The translations under genes were made by a program, and so were the position numbers. Shown piece after piece: positions 1 to 9,435 of a stretch of 64,000 nucleotides of DNA. A model generated the notes under the pieces. That model was not told where the DNA came from. It worked only from the letters and a program-made list of their open reading frames with translations, and did no database searches. This DNA is from Saprospiraceae bacterium (GTDB lineage Bacteria > Bacteroidota > Bacteroidia > Chitinophagales > Saprospiraceae), in the NCBI GenBank assembly GCA_016722285.1, contig JADKGI010000001.1:62001-126000 (forward strand). The letters run 5' to 3'. Within the stretch, counting starts at the first letter, position 1, and each line of letters opens with the position of its first letter.

Positions 1-1
1 A

Positions 2-1090
2 TCCGGAAAGCTGATCTATGTTGCCAAAGAAGGCGACGACTTAGCCATAGGAGCATTGGTGGCTCATATTGATACTTCAGTCACTTCAGGTAAAGATGCA
101 CCGACTCCGACTCCAATTTCTGCAAAAACTGATATAGAGGAGGCAAAAACTACGGAAGGAGCATCACAACAAAACTATGCAACTGGTCATCCTTCTCCTG
201 CTGCCGGAAAAATACTGAGAGAAGCCGATATAAATCCTGCCACTCTTGAAGGAACCGGAAAAGACGGTCGTATCACTAAAGAAGACGCTGGCAAAGCTGT
301 TGAAAATAAATCATCCGGAGTAAAATCATCTCTACCCTTACCTGAAGAAGTAAAAAATCCATCTACTGCCAGGCAAGTTATATCCGGTGCAAGAGAAATC
401 AGGGTAGAGAAGATGAGCAGAATGAGAAAAACCATCGCATCAAGACTGGTTTCTGCAAAAAACAATACAGCCATGCTCACCACTTTTAATGAAGTGGATA
501 TGACAGCTATCAATGAATTGCGTAAAAAATACCAGGATCGATTTGTTGCCAGGCACGGGATTAAGTTGGGCTATATGTCTTTATTTGCCAAAGCATGCGC
601 CAAGGTCCTCATGGAAATGCCGGATGTCAATGCGATGATCGATGGAAATGATTTAGTATATCATGATTATGTAGATATTTCTATAGCTATATCCACTCCT
701 ACCGGATTGGTTGTTCCACCAGTACAAAATGTGGACTCAATCGGATTTCATGATATAGAATTTAAAATTAAAGAGCTGGCAGAAAAAGCCCGAACTGGAA
801 AACTAACACTTGATGAAATGAAAGGTGGTACTTTTACGATCACCAATGGTGGTACTTTCGGCTCCCTCCTGAGCACACCGATAATAAATGAACCACAATC
901 TGCCATCCTCGGAATGCACGCCATAAAAGACAGGCCCATCGCTGTGGACGGACAGGTAGTCATCAGGCCTATGATGTACCTTGCATTATCGTATGATCAC
1001 CGGGTTATCGATGGCAGCACATCTGTTACATTTCTGGTAAAAGTCAAAGAATTGCTGGAAGATCCTATTACTCTGATGATGGATATTTAA
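2..1090 (+). CDS. odhB: 2-oxoglutarate dehydrogenase E2 (dihydrolipoyl succinyltransferase), 3' part
   Basis: This is the E2 core of the 2-oxoglutarate dehydrogenase complex, which transfers succinyl from lipoyl-lysine to CoA in the TCA cycle. The frame is open from base 2, so the start and most of the lipoyl domain lie outside the window; a TTG at 56 is internal, not a start. The visible part holds the end of the lipoyl domain, an Ala/Pro/Thr-rich linker, a peripheral subunit-binding domain (about residues 62-102) and the acyltransferase domain. The catalytic motif DHRVIDG lies near the C-terminus. The stretch FNEVDM, RHGIKLGYMS and FTITNGGTFGSLLSTPIIN matches SucB/OdhB rather than pyruvate dehydrogenase E2. 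The E1 gene is not in view, presumably upstream. Confidence 0.95.
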   Translation, partial: SGKLIYVAKEGDDLAIGALVAHIDTSVTSGKDAPTPTPISAKTDIEEAKTTEGASQQNYATGHPSPAAGKILREADINPATLEGTGKDGRITKEDAGKAVENKSSGVKSSLPLPEEVKNPSTARQVISGAREIRVEKMSRMRKTIASRLVSAKNNTAMLTTFNEVDMTAINELRKKYQDRFVARHGIKLGYMSLFAKACAKVLMEMPDVNAMIDGNDLVYHDYVDISIAISTPTGLVVPPVQNVDSIGFHDIEFKIKELAEKARTGKLTLDEMKGGTFTITNGGTFGSLLSTPIINEPQSAILGMHAIKDRPIAVDGQVVIRPMMYLALSYDHRVIDGSTSVTFLVKVKELLEDPITLMMDI

Positions 1091-1129
1091 TTAAATGGCA
1101 TGAACTTTTCATTCTGACCTAAAGAATGT

Positions 1130-1936
1130 CTAATCTTCAAAATCAGGCAAACGCCCTTCCATTTTTGCCATGAATGCTTCTTGCAGATCATTGGATAGAA
1201 GCATCCCGGCATTCCACGATGCCATATAAGCAAGACCATCAGGCACATTGTGATCCCTGCTATACACCATTATATTTTTTGTTCCTCTTATGGACAAAGG
1301 CGATTTCTGCGCTATTGACTCTGCAGTTTTCATCACATGATCATGCATCATTTCTGCATTTTCAAAAGTCATGTTTACAAGATGACACCTTTCGGCTTCA
1401 GGACCAAATACTTTTCTGCCTGTATATGCCATTTCTCTTGCCACACCTTCAGGAATAATTTTTGGTAACCTTTGTAACGTACCCAAATCAGCCACCATGC
1501 CCATATCAATCTCTTTAATGGTAAAATATGCATCGTTGGTACAATAACGCATATCACTGGCTGATATGATATCAAGTCCCGCGCCAATACATCCTCCGTG
1601 TACCATTGCAATAACCGGCTTGGCACAATTTTCTATGGCATTGACAGGTGCCTGCAACTGAAGGATAAATTTTCTGATTTGCTCACGTCGTCTTCCATCA
1701 CATTTTAGTTCACTTTGTGAAATAGAAAAAAGCATTTGAAGGTCAATACCTGCGCAAAAATGGTTGCTTTCACCACCCGAAAGAATAATAACACGGACAC
1801 CATTATTTTCACTCAACTCCTGAAAAACATCTTCCAACTCTTTCCATGCGATTTCATTCAGCGCATTGGCTTTTTCAGGTCGGTTAAGTGATAGATGCGC
1901 AATCTTGTTTTCAATCTTAAGTTTTAGTGTTTGCAT
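1130..1936 (-). CDS. Enoyl-CoA hydratase/isomerase family, ECH1-like dienoyl-CoA isomerase
   Basis: A crotonase-fold protein of 268 residues, full length for the family. It probably isomerises delta3,5- to delta2,4-dienoyl-CoA during beta-oxidation of unsaturated fatty acids. The oxyanion-hole segments CAGIDL (61-66) and HGGCIGAG (113-120) are present. Asp122, Glu142 and Asp150 have exactly the 20 and 8 residue spacing of the catalytic Asp176, Glu196 and Asp204 of rat ECH1, and the stretch KEIDMGMVADLGTLQRLPK strongly resembles ECH1. A generic enoyl-CoA hydratase is less likely because that class uses two glutamates. It is transcribed toward odhB, with a 39 bp gap between their ends. Confidence 0.88.
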   Translation of the reverse strand: MQTLKLKIENKIAHLSLNRPEKANALNEIAWKELEDVFQELSENNGVRVIILSGGESNHFCAGIDLQMLFSISQSELKCDGRRREQIRKFILQLQAPVNAIENCAKPVIAMVHGGCIGAGLDIISASDMRYCTNDAYFTIKEIDMGMVADLGTLQRLPKIIPEGVAREMAYTGRKVFGPEAERCHLVNMTFENAEMMHDHVMKTAESIAQKSPLSIRGTKNIMVYSRDHNVPDGLAYMASWNAGMLLSNDLQEAFMAKMEGRLPDFED

Positions 1937-2109
1937 TATATGGCTCTTTTGATATTCTTATAGCAATTATAAGAATTTATAATCCTAATTAATTTTTTGA
2001 AACAATGATTTGATGAATTATTCTTTATAAAACCACGTTTTGCAAAAAAAACAGCTTCAAAACCAACTTTTTGGCAAGAAAAGCCGTCTTTAAAGAAAAA
2101 GTAAAACTT

Positions 2110-2499
2110 ATGAAATTTTATATCACGATATTGGGAATGATCTTTTTAACTTTAATTGCATGCCATAAAGATGAAGAATCAAACGGATTACAAGGCAGCT
2201 GGTCTATGATAAATGCGACCGGCGGGATCGCAGGATTTAATCAGAATTACCCTAAAGGTCAGATTGTCTGGAAATTTGATGATGGTGACTTAGCAATCAC
2301 CAATAATTACAACGGACAACTTAACTTCAGCTATCTTACGGGGAATCATCATTATTTCGAAATCATTCCTGCAAAACAAACTGTATTGTATATCGATGAA
2401 CATCAATTCGGAGATATTTCTATTTCCAATGACACCCTGGTTATCGATCAGTCGTCATCAATTTCAGATGGCTTTCTATTCACTTTTGTCAGACAATAA
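2110..2499 (+). CDS. Small lipoprotein, lipocalin-like
   Basis: A 129-residue protein beginning with a classic lipoprotein signal: MKFYITIL, a hydrophobic stretch, and lipobox LIAC with the lipidated Cys around residue 17. I chose the ATG at 2110 over an upstream frame-open start at 2071 because it places the signal peptide at the N-terminus. After the Cys come an acidic linker (HKDEES) and a G-x-W segment (LQGSWSM) followed by alternating beta-strand-like sequence, as in the lipocalin-like lipoproteins common in Bacteroidota. No catalytic motif is visible. It stands alone between a convergent crotonase gene and the DUF5916 gene; the specific role is unknown. Confidence 0.7.
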   Translation: MKFYITILGMIFLTLIACHKDEESNGLQGSWSMINATGGIAGFNQNYPKGQIVWKFDDGDLAITNNYNGQLNFSYLTGNHHYFEIIPAKQTVLYIDEHQFGDISISNDTLVIDQSSSISDGFLFTFVRQ

Positions 2500-2591
2500 T
2501 TGATTTTTTTTATTCAGCGTGATTTAGTAGAAAAAATTAAATAATTAGTCTAATTAAAGTATATATCTGAAAAATACTGAATACTTCATTC

Positions 2592-2599
2592 TATCTTTG
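2592..2599 (+). promoter_or_regulatory. Candidate Bacteroidota -7 box (TATCTTTG)
   Basis: TATCTTTG matches the TAnnTTTG -7 consensus of the Bacteroidota housekeeping sigma factor and lies 24 bases before the GTG start of the DUF5916 gene. No clear -33 TTG is seen at the usual distance, so this is a position-based inference. Confidence 0.35.
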
Positions 2600-2622
2600 G
2601 GATTTAAGCTAATACCAAATTT

Positions 2623-4815
2623 GTGAGTATTTCAGTGCGTCATTCTTTTAGTTTTATACTTCTGTTTATTTCATTTCTTCTTTCCGGTCAAAATAATAAT
2701 GACGCTAACTATATTTATTATCTCCAAAAAACAGCATTAGAAATAAAAATAGATGGAGTAGCAGAAGAAAGTGACTGGAGCAAAGCGCAGGAAGTGAAAG
2801 ATTTTATACTGAATGCCCCGGTAGATAATGCAGCTCCAAAACAGATCACTAGAGTCAGAATGCTGTGTGATGATAATAATTTATATCTCCTTGCGGTTTG
2901 CTATGATGACGCAGATTATATTATCCAAACATTAAAGAGAGACGGGTTTGGCAATAGCGATGAGTTTGCTGTCCTGATAGACCCTGTCGGAAAAAAGGCA
3001 AATGGCTTTGGCTTTGGAGTCAATGCATTGGGTGCTCAAACAGAAGTCATCCTCTCGCCTGGTAATGCAGATGGCTCCTGGGACAATAGGTGGTATTCTG
3101 CAGTGACCAGACATTCAGACCAATGGGTGGTAGAGATGAAAATTCCCCTTAAGAGCATACGTTTTAATGAAAATAATACAAAATGGCGCGTCAATTTTAT
3201 GCGTCGTGATCAGGGCAATAATGAAATGAGTGTTTGGGCGGCTGTTCCAAGACAATTTGACGCAGCTGACATAGGATATTTTGGTACGCTCGAGTGGCCT
3301 GCATCACCCGAAAAACATGGTGGTAATGTATCTGTAATCCCCTATACAACTTTGCGAATTGATAAGACAGATGAAGGCACAGAATCAAAAATTCAAGCCG
3401 GAGGAGATGCTAAGATTGCGCTTACACCGGCACTTAACCTGGATCTAACTACTTTTTCAGACTTCTCGCAGGTAGAAGTCGATGTTCAGGTAACCAATCT
3501 CACTAGGTTTAATATATTCTTCCCCGAAAGACGCCAGTTTTTTATTGAAAACAATGACATATTCAACGATTTCGGCCAGGGTGCTGATCAGGTTTTTTAT
3601 TCCCGTCGTATTGGCCTCAATGATTCTGGTCAGCCTACTCCTATACTTTACGGTGCTCGTCTTACCGGGAATATAAGTGAAAAAACACGCATTGGTGTTT
3701 TCAACATGCAAACCCAGGATAAAAACGGAAACGGTGCCAATAATTTCAGTGCCGCAGCATTCCAGCAGAGAGTCTGGTCCAGATCTACGATCAGAGGAAT
3801 TTTTCTAAATAGGCAAGGGTGGTCAGACGGAAAAATTGACAAAAATGATTTCGGAAGAAATGCAGGAGGAGATTTCAAATTTATAACAAACGATGGCAAA
3901 TTTCAGTCAACTATAGGCTATATTCACTCTTATAAAGATGCTGAATTTAACAGAAATAATGGGCAGCTTTATGGTGGCATTGCTTATAACGGTCAGAATT
4001 TAAGGGGCTTTATTGATGTGCAACATGTTGGTAAAAACTATTATTCAGATATAGGATTCAATAGCAGAATTGAAAATTATGACTCTGAAAACAACACTGT
4101 GGTGCGTATAGGATACAGTAGTCTTAGCTCCATGCTCGAATTCTACCAATACCCCAAGTCATCCAGGAATGTTAATTATCACCGGTCTGGTATAGAAAAC
4201 TTTGTTTATGTAAATGATGACGGTATGGGGCTCAATGAATGGTACACCCGACTTCGTCATTTTGTTTTCTTCAAAAATACAAGTGCCATTAGATTTAGAG
4301 TCAACAATAATTTTGTTCAGTTGATTTTTCCGTTTATGATTACCTCCCCTGCTTTACCAAGGGGAGATTACAATATGACGGAATTCAATATCCAGTATGA
4401 CAGCGATAACAGAAAAGCATGGGTCTATGATATTTTTGGTGTTTACGGACAGTTTTACAATGGAATCAAACATACTTATCGGGCAGGAATAACCTATCGG
4501 GCACAACCTTGGGGTAATTTTAGATTAGGCGTGGAACATAATGATCTGAGATTTCCATCCCCTTTTGAAAACAGAAAAATTACATTAGGTACTGTCAGAG
4601 CTGAAATAAACTTCTCGACCAGTATTTTCTGGACTACTTTCCTTCAATACAATACGCAGGCTGATAATTTCAATATAAACAGTCGCATTCAATACCGGTT
4701 TGCTCCAATGAGTGATATATTTCTGGTATATACTGACAATTATGGTATCGAAAATATCTTTTATAACAAGAGTCGGTTTGTGGCCTTAAAACTCAACTAC
4801 TGGCTAACTCTGTAA
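2623..4815 (+). CDS. DUF5916 family outer-membrane protein with CBM9-like N-terminal domain
   Basis: A 730-residue exported protein. It starts at GTG with a signal peptide (hydrophobic residues 8-21, cleavage near LLSGQ). Residues about 35-220 look like the carbohydrate-binding family 9-like domain found at the front of DUF5916 proteins (KIDGVAEESDWSKA, FAVLIDPVGKKANGFGFGVN). The rest is rich in alternating aromatic/polar strands and ends in an aromatic-rich strand (ALKLNYWLTL), consistent with an outer-membrane beta-barrel. FFPERRQFFIENNDIF is a signature stretch of DUF5916. The function of this family is not established; a role in surface binding or handling of glycans or peptides is inference. 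A second GTG at 2635 is an alternative start. Confidence 0.85.
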   Translation: MSISVRHSFSFILLFISFLLSGQNNNDANYIYYLQKTALEIKIDGVAEESDWSKAQEVKDFILNAPVDNAAPKQITRVRMLCDDNNLYLLAVCYDDADYIIQTLKRDGFGNSDEFAVLIDPVGKKANGFGFGVNALGAQTEVILSPGNADGSWDNRWYSAVTRHSDQWVVEMKIPLKSIRFNENNTKWRVNFMRRDQGNNEMSVWAAVPRQFDAADIGYFGTLEWPASPEKHGGNVSVIPYTTLRIDKTDEGTESKIQAGGDAKIALTPALNLDLTTFSDFSQVEVDVQVTNLTRFNIFFPERRQFFIENNDIFNDFGQGADQVFYSRRIGLNDSGQPTPILYGARLTGNISEKTRIGVFNMQTQDKNGNGANNFSAAAFQQRVWSRSTIRGIFLNRQGWSDGKIDKNDFGRNAGGDFKFITNDGKFQSTIGYIHSYKDAEFNRNNGQLYGGIAYNGQNLRGFIDVQHVGKNYYSDIGFNSRIENYDSENNTVVRIGYSSLSSMLEFYQYPKSSRNVNYHRSGIENFVYVNDDGMGLNEWYTRLRHFVFFKNTSAIRFRVNNNFVQLIFPFMITSPALPRGDYNMTEFNIQYDSDNRKAWVYDIFGVYGQFYNGIKHTYRAGITYRAQPWGNFRLGVEHNDLRFPSPFENRKITLGTVRAEINFSTSIFWTTFLQYNTQADNFNINSRIQYRFAPMSDIFLVYTDNYGIENIFYNKSRFVALKLNYWLTL

Positions 4816-4884
4816 TAGCTTTTAAATTCTGGATTATAAAATATTCTTGAGAGACTTCAAAGATATGTTCGTAAGTTTGTAGTT

Positions 4885-4892
4885 TAACTTTG
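4885..4892 (+). promoter_or_regulatory. Candidate -7 box (TAACTTTG) abutting a start codon
   Basis: TAACTTTG fits TAnnTTTG and ends only 7 bases before the ATG of the flavin reductase gene at 4900. If used, transcription would begin at or within a few bases of the start codon, giving a leaderless or nearly leaderless message. Confidence 0.35.
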
Positions 4893-4899
4893 TTCGCAT

Positions 4900-5760
4900 A
4901 TGAAAAGAAAAATAATACCTGGTGAAGTCCCTTCCCGGGAATTACACCAATACCTTATATCGGCAGTAGCACCCAGACCCATTGCATTTGTCAGTTCTTT
5001 AGATGAAAATGGCGTACAGAATCTCGCTCCTTACAGCTTTTTTAATGTGTTTTCCTCCAATCCTCCAATTGCCGTTTTTTCTTCCAATAGAAAAGGCACA
5101 AATAATGCAACAAAAGATACGCTTCACAATGTAAAGTTACAGGGAGAATGTGTGATAAATGTGGTGCCTCATTCCATGTTAAGACAAATGTCCCTGGCTT
5201 CCGTAGAATTTCCTTCTGATGTCAGTGAATTTGCCAAAGTCGGACTTACTCCGGAACCATCTGAAATCGTTCAAGCGCCGCGTGTAGGTGAGTCACCCGT
5301 CAATATGGAATGCAAGGTATTGGATATCATCACTCTGGGTGATAAAGGGGGGGCAGGTCACCTGATTATCTGTGAGATACTCATGATGACTATAGACGAA
5401 TCTGTAATAGTAGAAAACGCCATCGATCAGGACAAACTTGACCTAATGGGTCGCCTCGGCAAAAATTTTTATGTCAGAGCAAGTGGTAATGCCCTGATGG
5501 AATTGCATCAGTCTGTATATGATATTCCGATCGGATTTGATGGATTACCTAAGGAAGTAAGAGAAAGCGCCATTTTAACGGGAAATGAGATTGCTATATT
5601 AGCTTCACTTATGAATTTACCCGGTAAGGATACAATCATATCTTTTTCTGAAAACAATAAGAATCTAATTTCTCTTTCAGATGAAGAAAAACATTTAATA
5701 GCAAAGAACATGATATCCCAGGATTTGGCTAAAGATGCACTCTGTTTAATGATGATCTAA
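4900..5760 (+). CDS. Flavin reductase family protein (FMN-binding split barrel)
   Basis: A 286-residue soluble protein. Residues about 15-190 form the FMN-binding split barrel of the flavin-reductase-like family: AVAPRPIAFVSSLDENGVQNLAPYS is the typical FMN-binding opening, followed by NPPIAVFSS, TLHNVKLQGECVINVV and the ECKVLDI strand. It probably binds FMN and reduces flavin or a small substrate with NAD(P)H; the exact reaction cannot be read. The C-terminal 90 residues (from about 200) are a helical extension beyond the core domain. There is no signal peptide. It is a single gene between the DUF5916 and beta-CASP genes on the same strand. Confidence 0.85.
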   Translation: MKRKIIPGEVPSRELHQYLISAVAPRPIAFVSSLDENGVQNLAPYSFFNVFSSNPPIAVFSSNRKGTNNATKDTLHNVKLQGECVINVVPHSMLRQMSLASVEFPSDVSEFAKVGLTPEPSEIVQAPRVGESPVNMECKVLDIITLGDKGGAGHLIICEILMMTIDESVIVENAIDQDKLDLMGRLGKNFYVRASGNALMELHQSVYDIPIGFDGLPKEVRESAILTGNEIAILASLMNLPGKDTIISFSENNKNLISLSDEEKHLIAKNMISQDLAKDALCLMMI

Positions 5761-5874
5761 GAATTATAAAAATTAGTTATTCAGGCATTTCATATTCATA
5801 AACATCAATTGATTAATATTCTTTTCTGCCTTTAGTTGCTCAATTGTTCTTATCATTGCACAAAGTTTCCGGAT

Positions 5875-7284
5875 ATGAAAATAAAATTTTGCGGTGCTGC
5901 ACAGTTTGTAACAGGGAGTTCGCACCTGATAGAATTAGATAACGGATTTAAGATCCTGTTGGATTGTGGACTATTCCAAGGCAAAGGATCGATGATATGG
6001 GATTGGAATAATGAGTGGCTTTTCAAACCATCAGAGCTGGGCTGTATGATACTGTCACATGCCCATATTGATCATTGCGGACGTATTCCAAAATTAGTAA
6101 AAGACGGATATCCCGGCCCGATTCATTCTACCCACGCTACAAGAAGTCTGTGTGCCGTTATGCTGCTTGATTCTGCCAAGATCCAAGAAATGGATGTAGC
6201 CTGGCACAATCAAAAGATCCTGAAAAAAAGAAAAAGAGACAATAGTTCACTTCGCAATCCTCTGTATGTCAGTGACGATATAGGTCCTGCCATGATCCGT
6301 TTTGAAGGACATCCATACGAAGTTTGGGAGAAGGTACATCCTGACGTGCAGGTTCTATTCAGAGATGCAGGACATATTCTGGGTAGTGCCAGCGTGACTT
6401 TAAAAATAAATGAAAACGGCAAAGAGACTATACTTGGTTTCTCAGGGGATATCGGTCGTCCGGACAGACCCATTCTTCGTGATCCCAGCCCAATGCCTCA
6501 GGTTGATTATCTCATTTGTGAGTCCACCTATGGTGATCGCGTTCACGAAGCTACACCAGAACAGTCGGAGCAGTTTCTGGAAGTCATAAACCAAACCTGT
6601 GTAGTCAAGAGAGGCAAGCTCATTATCCCAGCTTTCAGTCTGGGTAGGACCCAGGAGATTGTGTATATGCTTGACAAAATGGAGAGTGCTGGTTTGCTGC
6701 CTCGCATCAAAGTATATGTTGACAGCCCGCTTGCCGTGAATGTAACCCATATTTTTGGCTTGCATCCGGAGTGTTTTGATAAAGAAATCAATGAATATCT
6801 GCTCACAGACAGCAATCCGTTTGGATTTAACAATCTCTCTTATGTAAAAGATGTAGCCGGATCCAAAGCACTTAATAATTCTGACGAACCGTGTATCATT
6901 ATTTCCGCAGCGGGAATGATGAATGCCGGACGGGTAAAACACCATCTTTTTAACAATATTGAAAATCCTAAAAATACGTTTCTAATAGTCGGATATTGTT
7001 CGCCTGAAACTCCGGGCGGCATATTAAGAGCAGGAGCAAAAACCATCAATGTTTTTGATGAAGAAAAAATAGTGAGGGCAGATATAAAAATTATGGATTC
7101 ATTTTCTGCTCATGGTGACAAAAATGAAATGTATGATTTTATTGCCAATCAAAAATCATCCGTCAAAAAAATATTTTTGGTGCATGGAGAACTGGGTACT
7201 CAAAAATCATTCAAATATTTTCTGGTAGGCAAAGGATTTGAAAACATAGAAATTCCTGCAAAAGGGGATACTGTATCAATATGA
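5875..7284 (+). CDS. MBL-fold beta-CASP metallohydrolase (predicted RNA-processing nuclease)
   Basis: A 469-residue cytosolic protein of the metallo-beta-lactamase/beta-CASP family related to CPSF-73, predicted to act as a zinc-dependent RNA nuclease. I use the ATG at 5875 because the fold begins directly (MKIKFCGAAQFVTGSSHLI); a TTG at 5836 would only add an unstructured leader. All motifs are present: HAHIDHCGR (motif 2), DAGHILGSA, SGDIGRPDRPIL, the beta-CASP signatures ESTYGDR, IPAFSLGRTQE and ISAAGMMNAGR, then SFSAHGDK and VHGE. Length and motif order are ordinary for bacterial members. Its target RNA is unknown. Confidence 0.92.
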   Translation: MKIKFCGAAQFVTGSSHLIELDNGFKILLDCGLFQGKGSMIWDWNNEWLFKPSELGCMILSHAHIDHCGRIPKLVKDGYPGPIHSTHATRSLCAVMLLDSAKIQEMDVAWHNQKILKKRKRDNSSLRNPLYVSDDIGPAMIRFEGHPYEVWEKVHPDVQVLFRDAGHILGSASVTLKINENGKETILGFSGDIGRPDRPILRDPSPMPQVDYLICESTYGDRVHEATPEQSEQFLEVINQTCVVKRGKLIIPAFSLGRTQEIVYMLDKMESAGLLPRIKVYVDSPLAVNVTHIFGLHPECFDKEINEYLLTDSNPFGFNNLSYVKDVAGSKALNNSDEPCIIISAAGMMNAGRVKHHLFNNIENPKNTFLIVGYCSPETPGGILRAGAKTINVFDEEKIVRADIKIMDSFSAHGDKNEMYDFIANQKSSVKKIFLVHGELGTQKSFKYFLVGKGFENIEIPAKGDTVSI

Positions 7285-7305
7285 GTACGGTCACTTTTAT
7301 GCGGT

Positions 7306-8172
7306 TCATTGAAGTTTGAAGCGAATGGTATCACCCGGGCTGCGATGAGCAATCTGGTTGATATCACTTTCTCCACATATCAAAATCCGGGGATAGCCCC
7401 CTGTCGTCTGACAATCGCGCATCAGCAAAATTAATTGGCCGTCTGGCAAAAGTTGAACAACGCCGGGGGCAACGGCAGAAGTGAGTATATCATTCAGATT
7501 GATGCGCTGCAGAGGATTACCATCCAATCTGTAACCCATTCTGTTGCTGTTTTTTGTTATTCTATAAACATCTTCAAAGAGCCGTATTTTTGAATTTTCA
7601 TCCAGCATATCAAATTCCGGACCTTTCTGTACGTTTATTTGACTGTTTATATCAATATTTAAGGGTTTGAGGTGACCCAGATTTTTAGATGGCAGGTCTT
7701 CAGATATCGCTGCAAATACTACTTCATTTTTTAACAAAGGTCGAAGATGCGTGCCGGTCAAGGTCGAAACACTTCCCATAACAGGCTCTGCTTCAAATCC
7801 GCCTGAAACAGCAATATAACTTATAGCTCCATTAATAAGTTTTTCAATTTTTAGCTTTTGTCCCGGAACGACGCACCTTGCCACCGAAAAGTCTGATATA
7901 ATTCCATCAAGAAGTATCTGTGCCGTTGCTCCTGATACGGCTATATTGACAGGATTCAATATTTCAATTTCGCATTTTTGCCCAAATACTTCAAGGACAG
8001 GTTTGTCGGGTCTATTATTTACCAGAAAATTGGCATATATCATACTTTGTCTGTCTGAAACCCCGGAGCAGGACACTCCCAGATGCCTGAATCCAAAACG
8101 ACCGAAATCCTGAACCGCACAAAAAATGCCGGGTCTGATAATTTTGAAAACCGGAAGTTTTACAGATGACAT
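7306..8172 (-). CDS. pxpC: Biotin-dependent carboxyltransferase family protein (5-oxoprolinase subunit C-like)
   Basis: A 288-residue protein of the KipA/PxpC (allophanate hydrolase subunit 2) family. PxpC works with PxpA and PxpB in ATP-dependent opening of 5-oxoproline to glutamate. Family signatures are visible: VQDFGRFGFRHLGVSCSG, the ANFLVNN and VLEVFG stretch, YIAVSGGFE, and near the C-terminus SNRMGYRLDG, TSAVAPGVVQLLPDGQ and RDCQTTGGYPRI. Neither pxpA nor pxpB lies beside it. It follows the PaaE-like gene by 3 bases, so the two are probably co-transcribed. The gene symbol rests on family resemblance, not on a complete pathway. Confidence 0.8.
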   Translation of the reverse strand: MSSVKLPVFKIIRPGIFCAVQDFGRFGFRHLGVSCSGVSDRQSMIYANFLVNNRPDKPVLEVFGQKCEIEILNPVNIAVSGATAQILLDGIISDFSVARCVVPGQKLKIEKLINGAISYIAVSGGFEAEPVMGSVSTLTGTHLRPLLKNEVVFAAISEDLPSKNLGHLKPLNIDINSQINVQKGPEFDMLDENSKIRLFEDVYRITKNSNRMGYRLDGNPLQRINLNDILTSAVAPGVVQLLPDGQLILLMRDCQTTGGYPRILICGESDINQIAHRSPGDTIRFKLQ

Positions 8173-8175
8173 TCC

Positions 8176-9267
8176 TTATACATCATATGTGAGCACTATA
8201 CGCTGAGTTTTGGGATGTGATTGGCAAGTAAGTATGTATCCTGCAGCTATTTCATCATCATCCAGCGCATAGCAACTATCCATGGTAACCTCACCTTCCG
8301 TAACCTTGGCCATACAAGTAGAACAGGCACCACTGGTACAAGAATATGGAGGATCTTTCTTTTTGTCAACCAACGTATCCAGTATTGTTTTTCCTTTGGG
8401 TATCTCGATATCGAATGTATCTCCTTTTAATGTGACCCTAACCACTGCATTTTCCAGACCAATATCAGTATGCTCACTTTCGTGCGCTGCAGTAAAATAT
8501 TCCTTGTGGATTTGTTTCTTATCAATATTCATAGATAAAAGGCCCGCTTCGGTATTCTCAATAAAATCACCAGGACCACATATATAGTATTGTTTTTCAC
8601 TATTTGCCGAAGGATACTCCATGAAAAATTTCTTTAATGAATCAGTATTTATCCTTCCTTTCAATCCTTGCCAGTCTATTGATTTTTTAGTAAAAAGTCC
8701 GGCAACACCACCGCTTTTTTTGACATGTGGTTGACTGAGGATGTGTGTGACGTGCAACTGATCCATATATTTTTTAGAAATCTTCTCCAGGAGGTCTTTA
8801 CAAATGATAGAATCTTCATTTCTGTTTCCGTACAAAAGGTAGCAAGTACTTTTAGGCTCAAGCTCTGTGATAGTCTGTATCATAGACATCACGTGAGTAA
8901 TACCGCTACCGGCTGCAATGAAATAGTGGCCTCTGGTTTTAAGATGGTCTGGTGACATCGTAAAATGACCCTGAGGAGACATGACATCGAGCATGTCACC
9001 TACTTTAATGTGATTATTAAGATAAACAGACATAGAGCCCTTGGCTACTTTTTTTACTGTCACACCAGGAAATTCAGCATCTGGTGACGTACATAGTGAG
9101 TATGCCCGCCTCACCTCTTTGCCTTTAAAAGTACTTCTGATGGTAAGATGTTGACCCGGTTTATGCTGAAAAACTTCTTTCAGGTTTGCCGGGATTTCGA
9201 AGTAAATAGTTTTAGCATCAGATGTTTCTGATACTATTTTGGATATTTTTAAAGAATGAAAACTCAT
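8176..9267 (-). CDS. PaaE-type ferredoxin-NAD(P)H reductase with C-terminal 2Fe-2S domain
   Basis: A 363-residue electron-transfer flavoprotein. Residues about 1-105 are an FAD-binding beta-barrel (RRAYSLCTSP is the RxYS FAD motif), about 110-235 the NAD(P)-binding domain (YFIAAGSGITHVMSMI, YYICGPGDF), and about 270-363 a plant-type 2Fe-2S ferredoxin with Cys ligands in SCTSGACSTC and ILTCQS. This is the architecture of PaaE, the reductase of phenylacetyl-CoA epoxidase, and of related monooxygenase reductases. No paaABCD genes are in view, so a different oxygenase or desaturase partner is equally possible. It is the upstream gene of a two-gene unit with pxpC. Confidence 0.85.
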   Translation of the reverse strand: MSFHSLKISKIVSETSDAKTIYFEIPANLKEVFQHKPGQHLTIRSTFKGKEVRRAYSLCTSPDAEFPGVTVKKVAKGSMSVYLNNHIKVGDMLDVMSPQGHFTMSPDHLKTRGHYFIAAGSGITHVMSMIQTITELEPKSTCYLLYGNRNEDSIICKDLLEKISKKYMDQLHVTHILSQPHVKKSGGVAGLFTKKSIDWQGLKGRINTDSLKKFFMEYPSANSEKQYYICGPGDFIENTEAGLLSMNIDKKQIHKEYFTAAHESEHTDIGLENAVVRVTLKGDTFDIEIPKGKTILDTLVDKKKDPPYSCTSGACSTCMAKVTEGEVTMDSCYALDDDEIAAGYILTCQSHPKTQRIVLTYDV

Positions 9268-9435
9268 TTTTATACTTTTGTGGCAAAATTTATTTTTGCA
9301 TGATCAAATATTTGAGCGGGCGAAAGTAATATTTTTTGATAAATAATACCAGATTTTTTTATATGATATTGGTTATCAATACTATTTCATCCTATGTATT
9401 TATCTGAAAATTAGTTATTTAAGAAATATTTAAAA

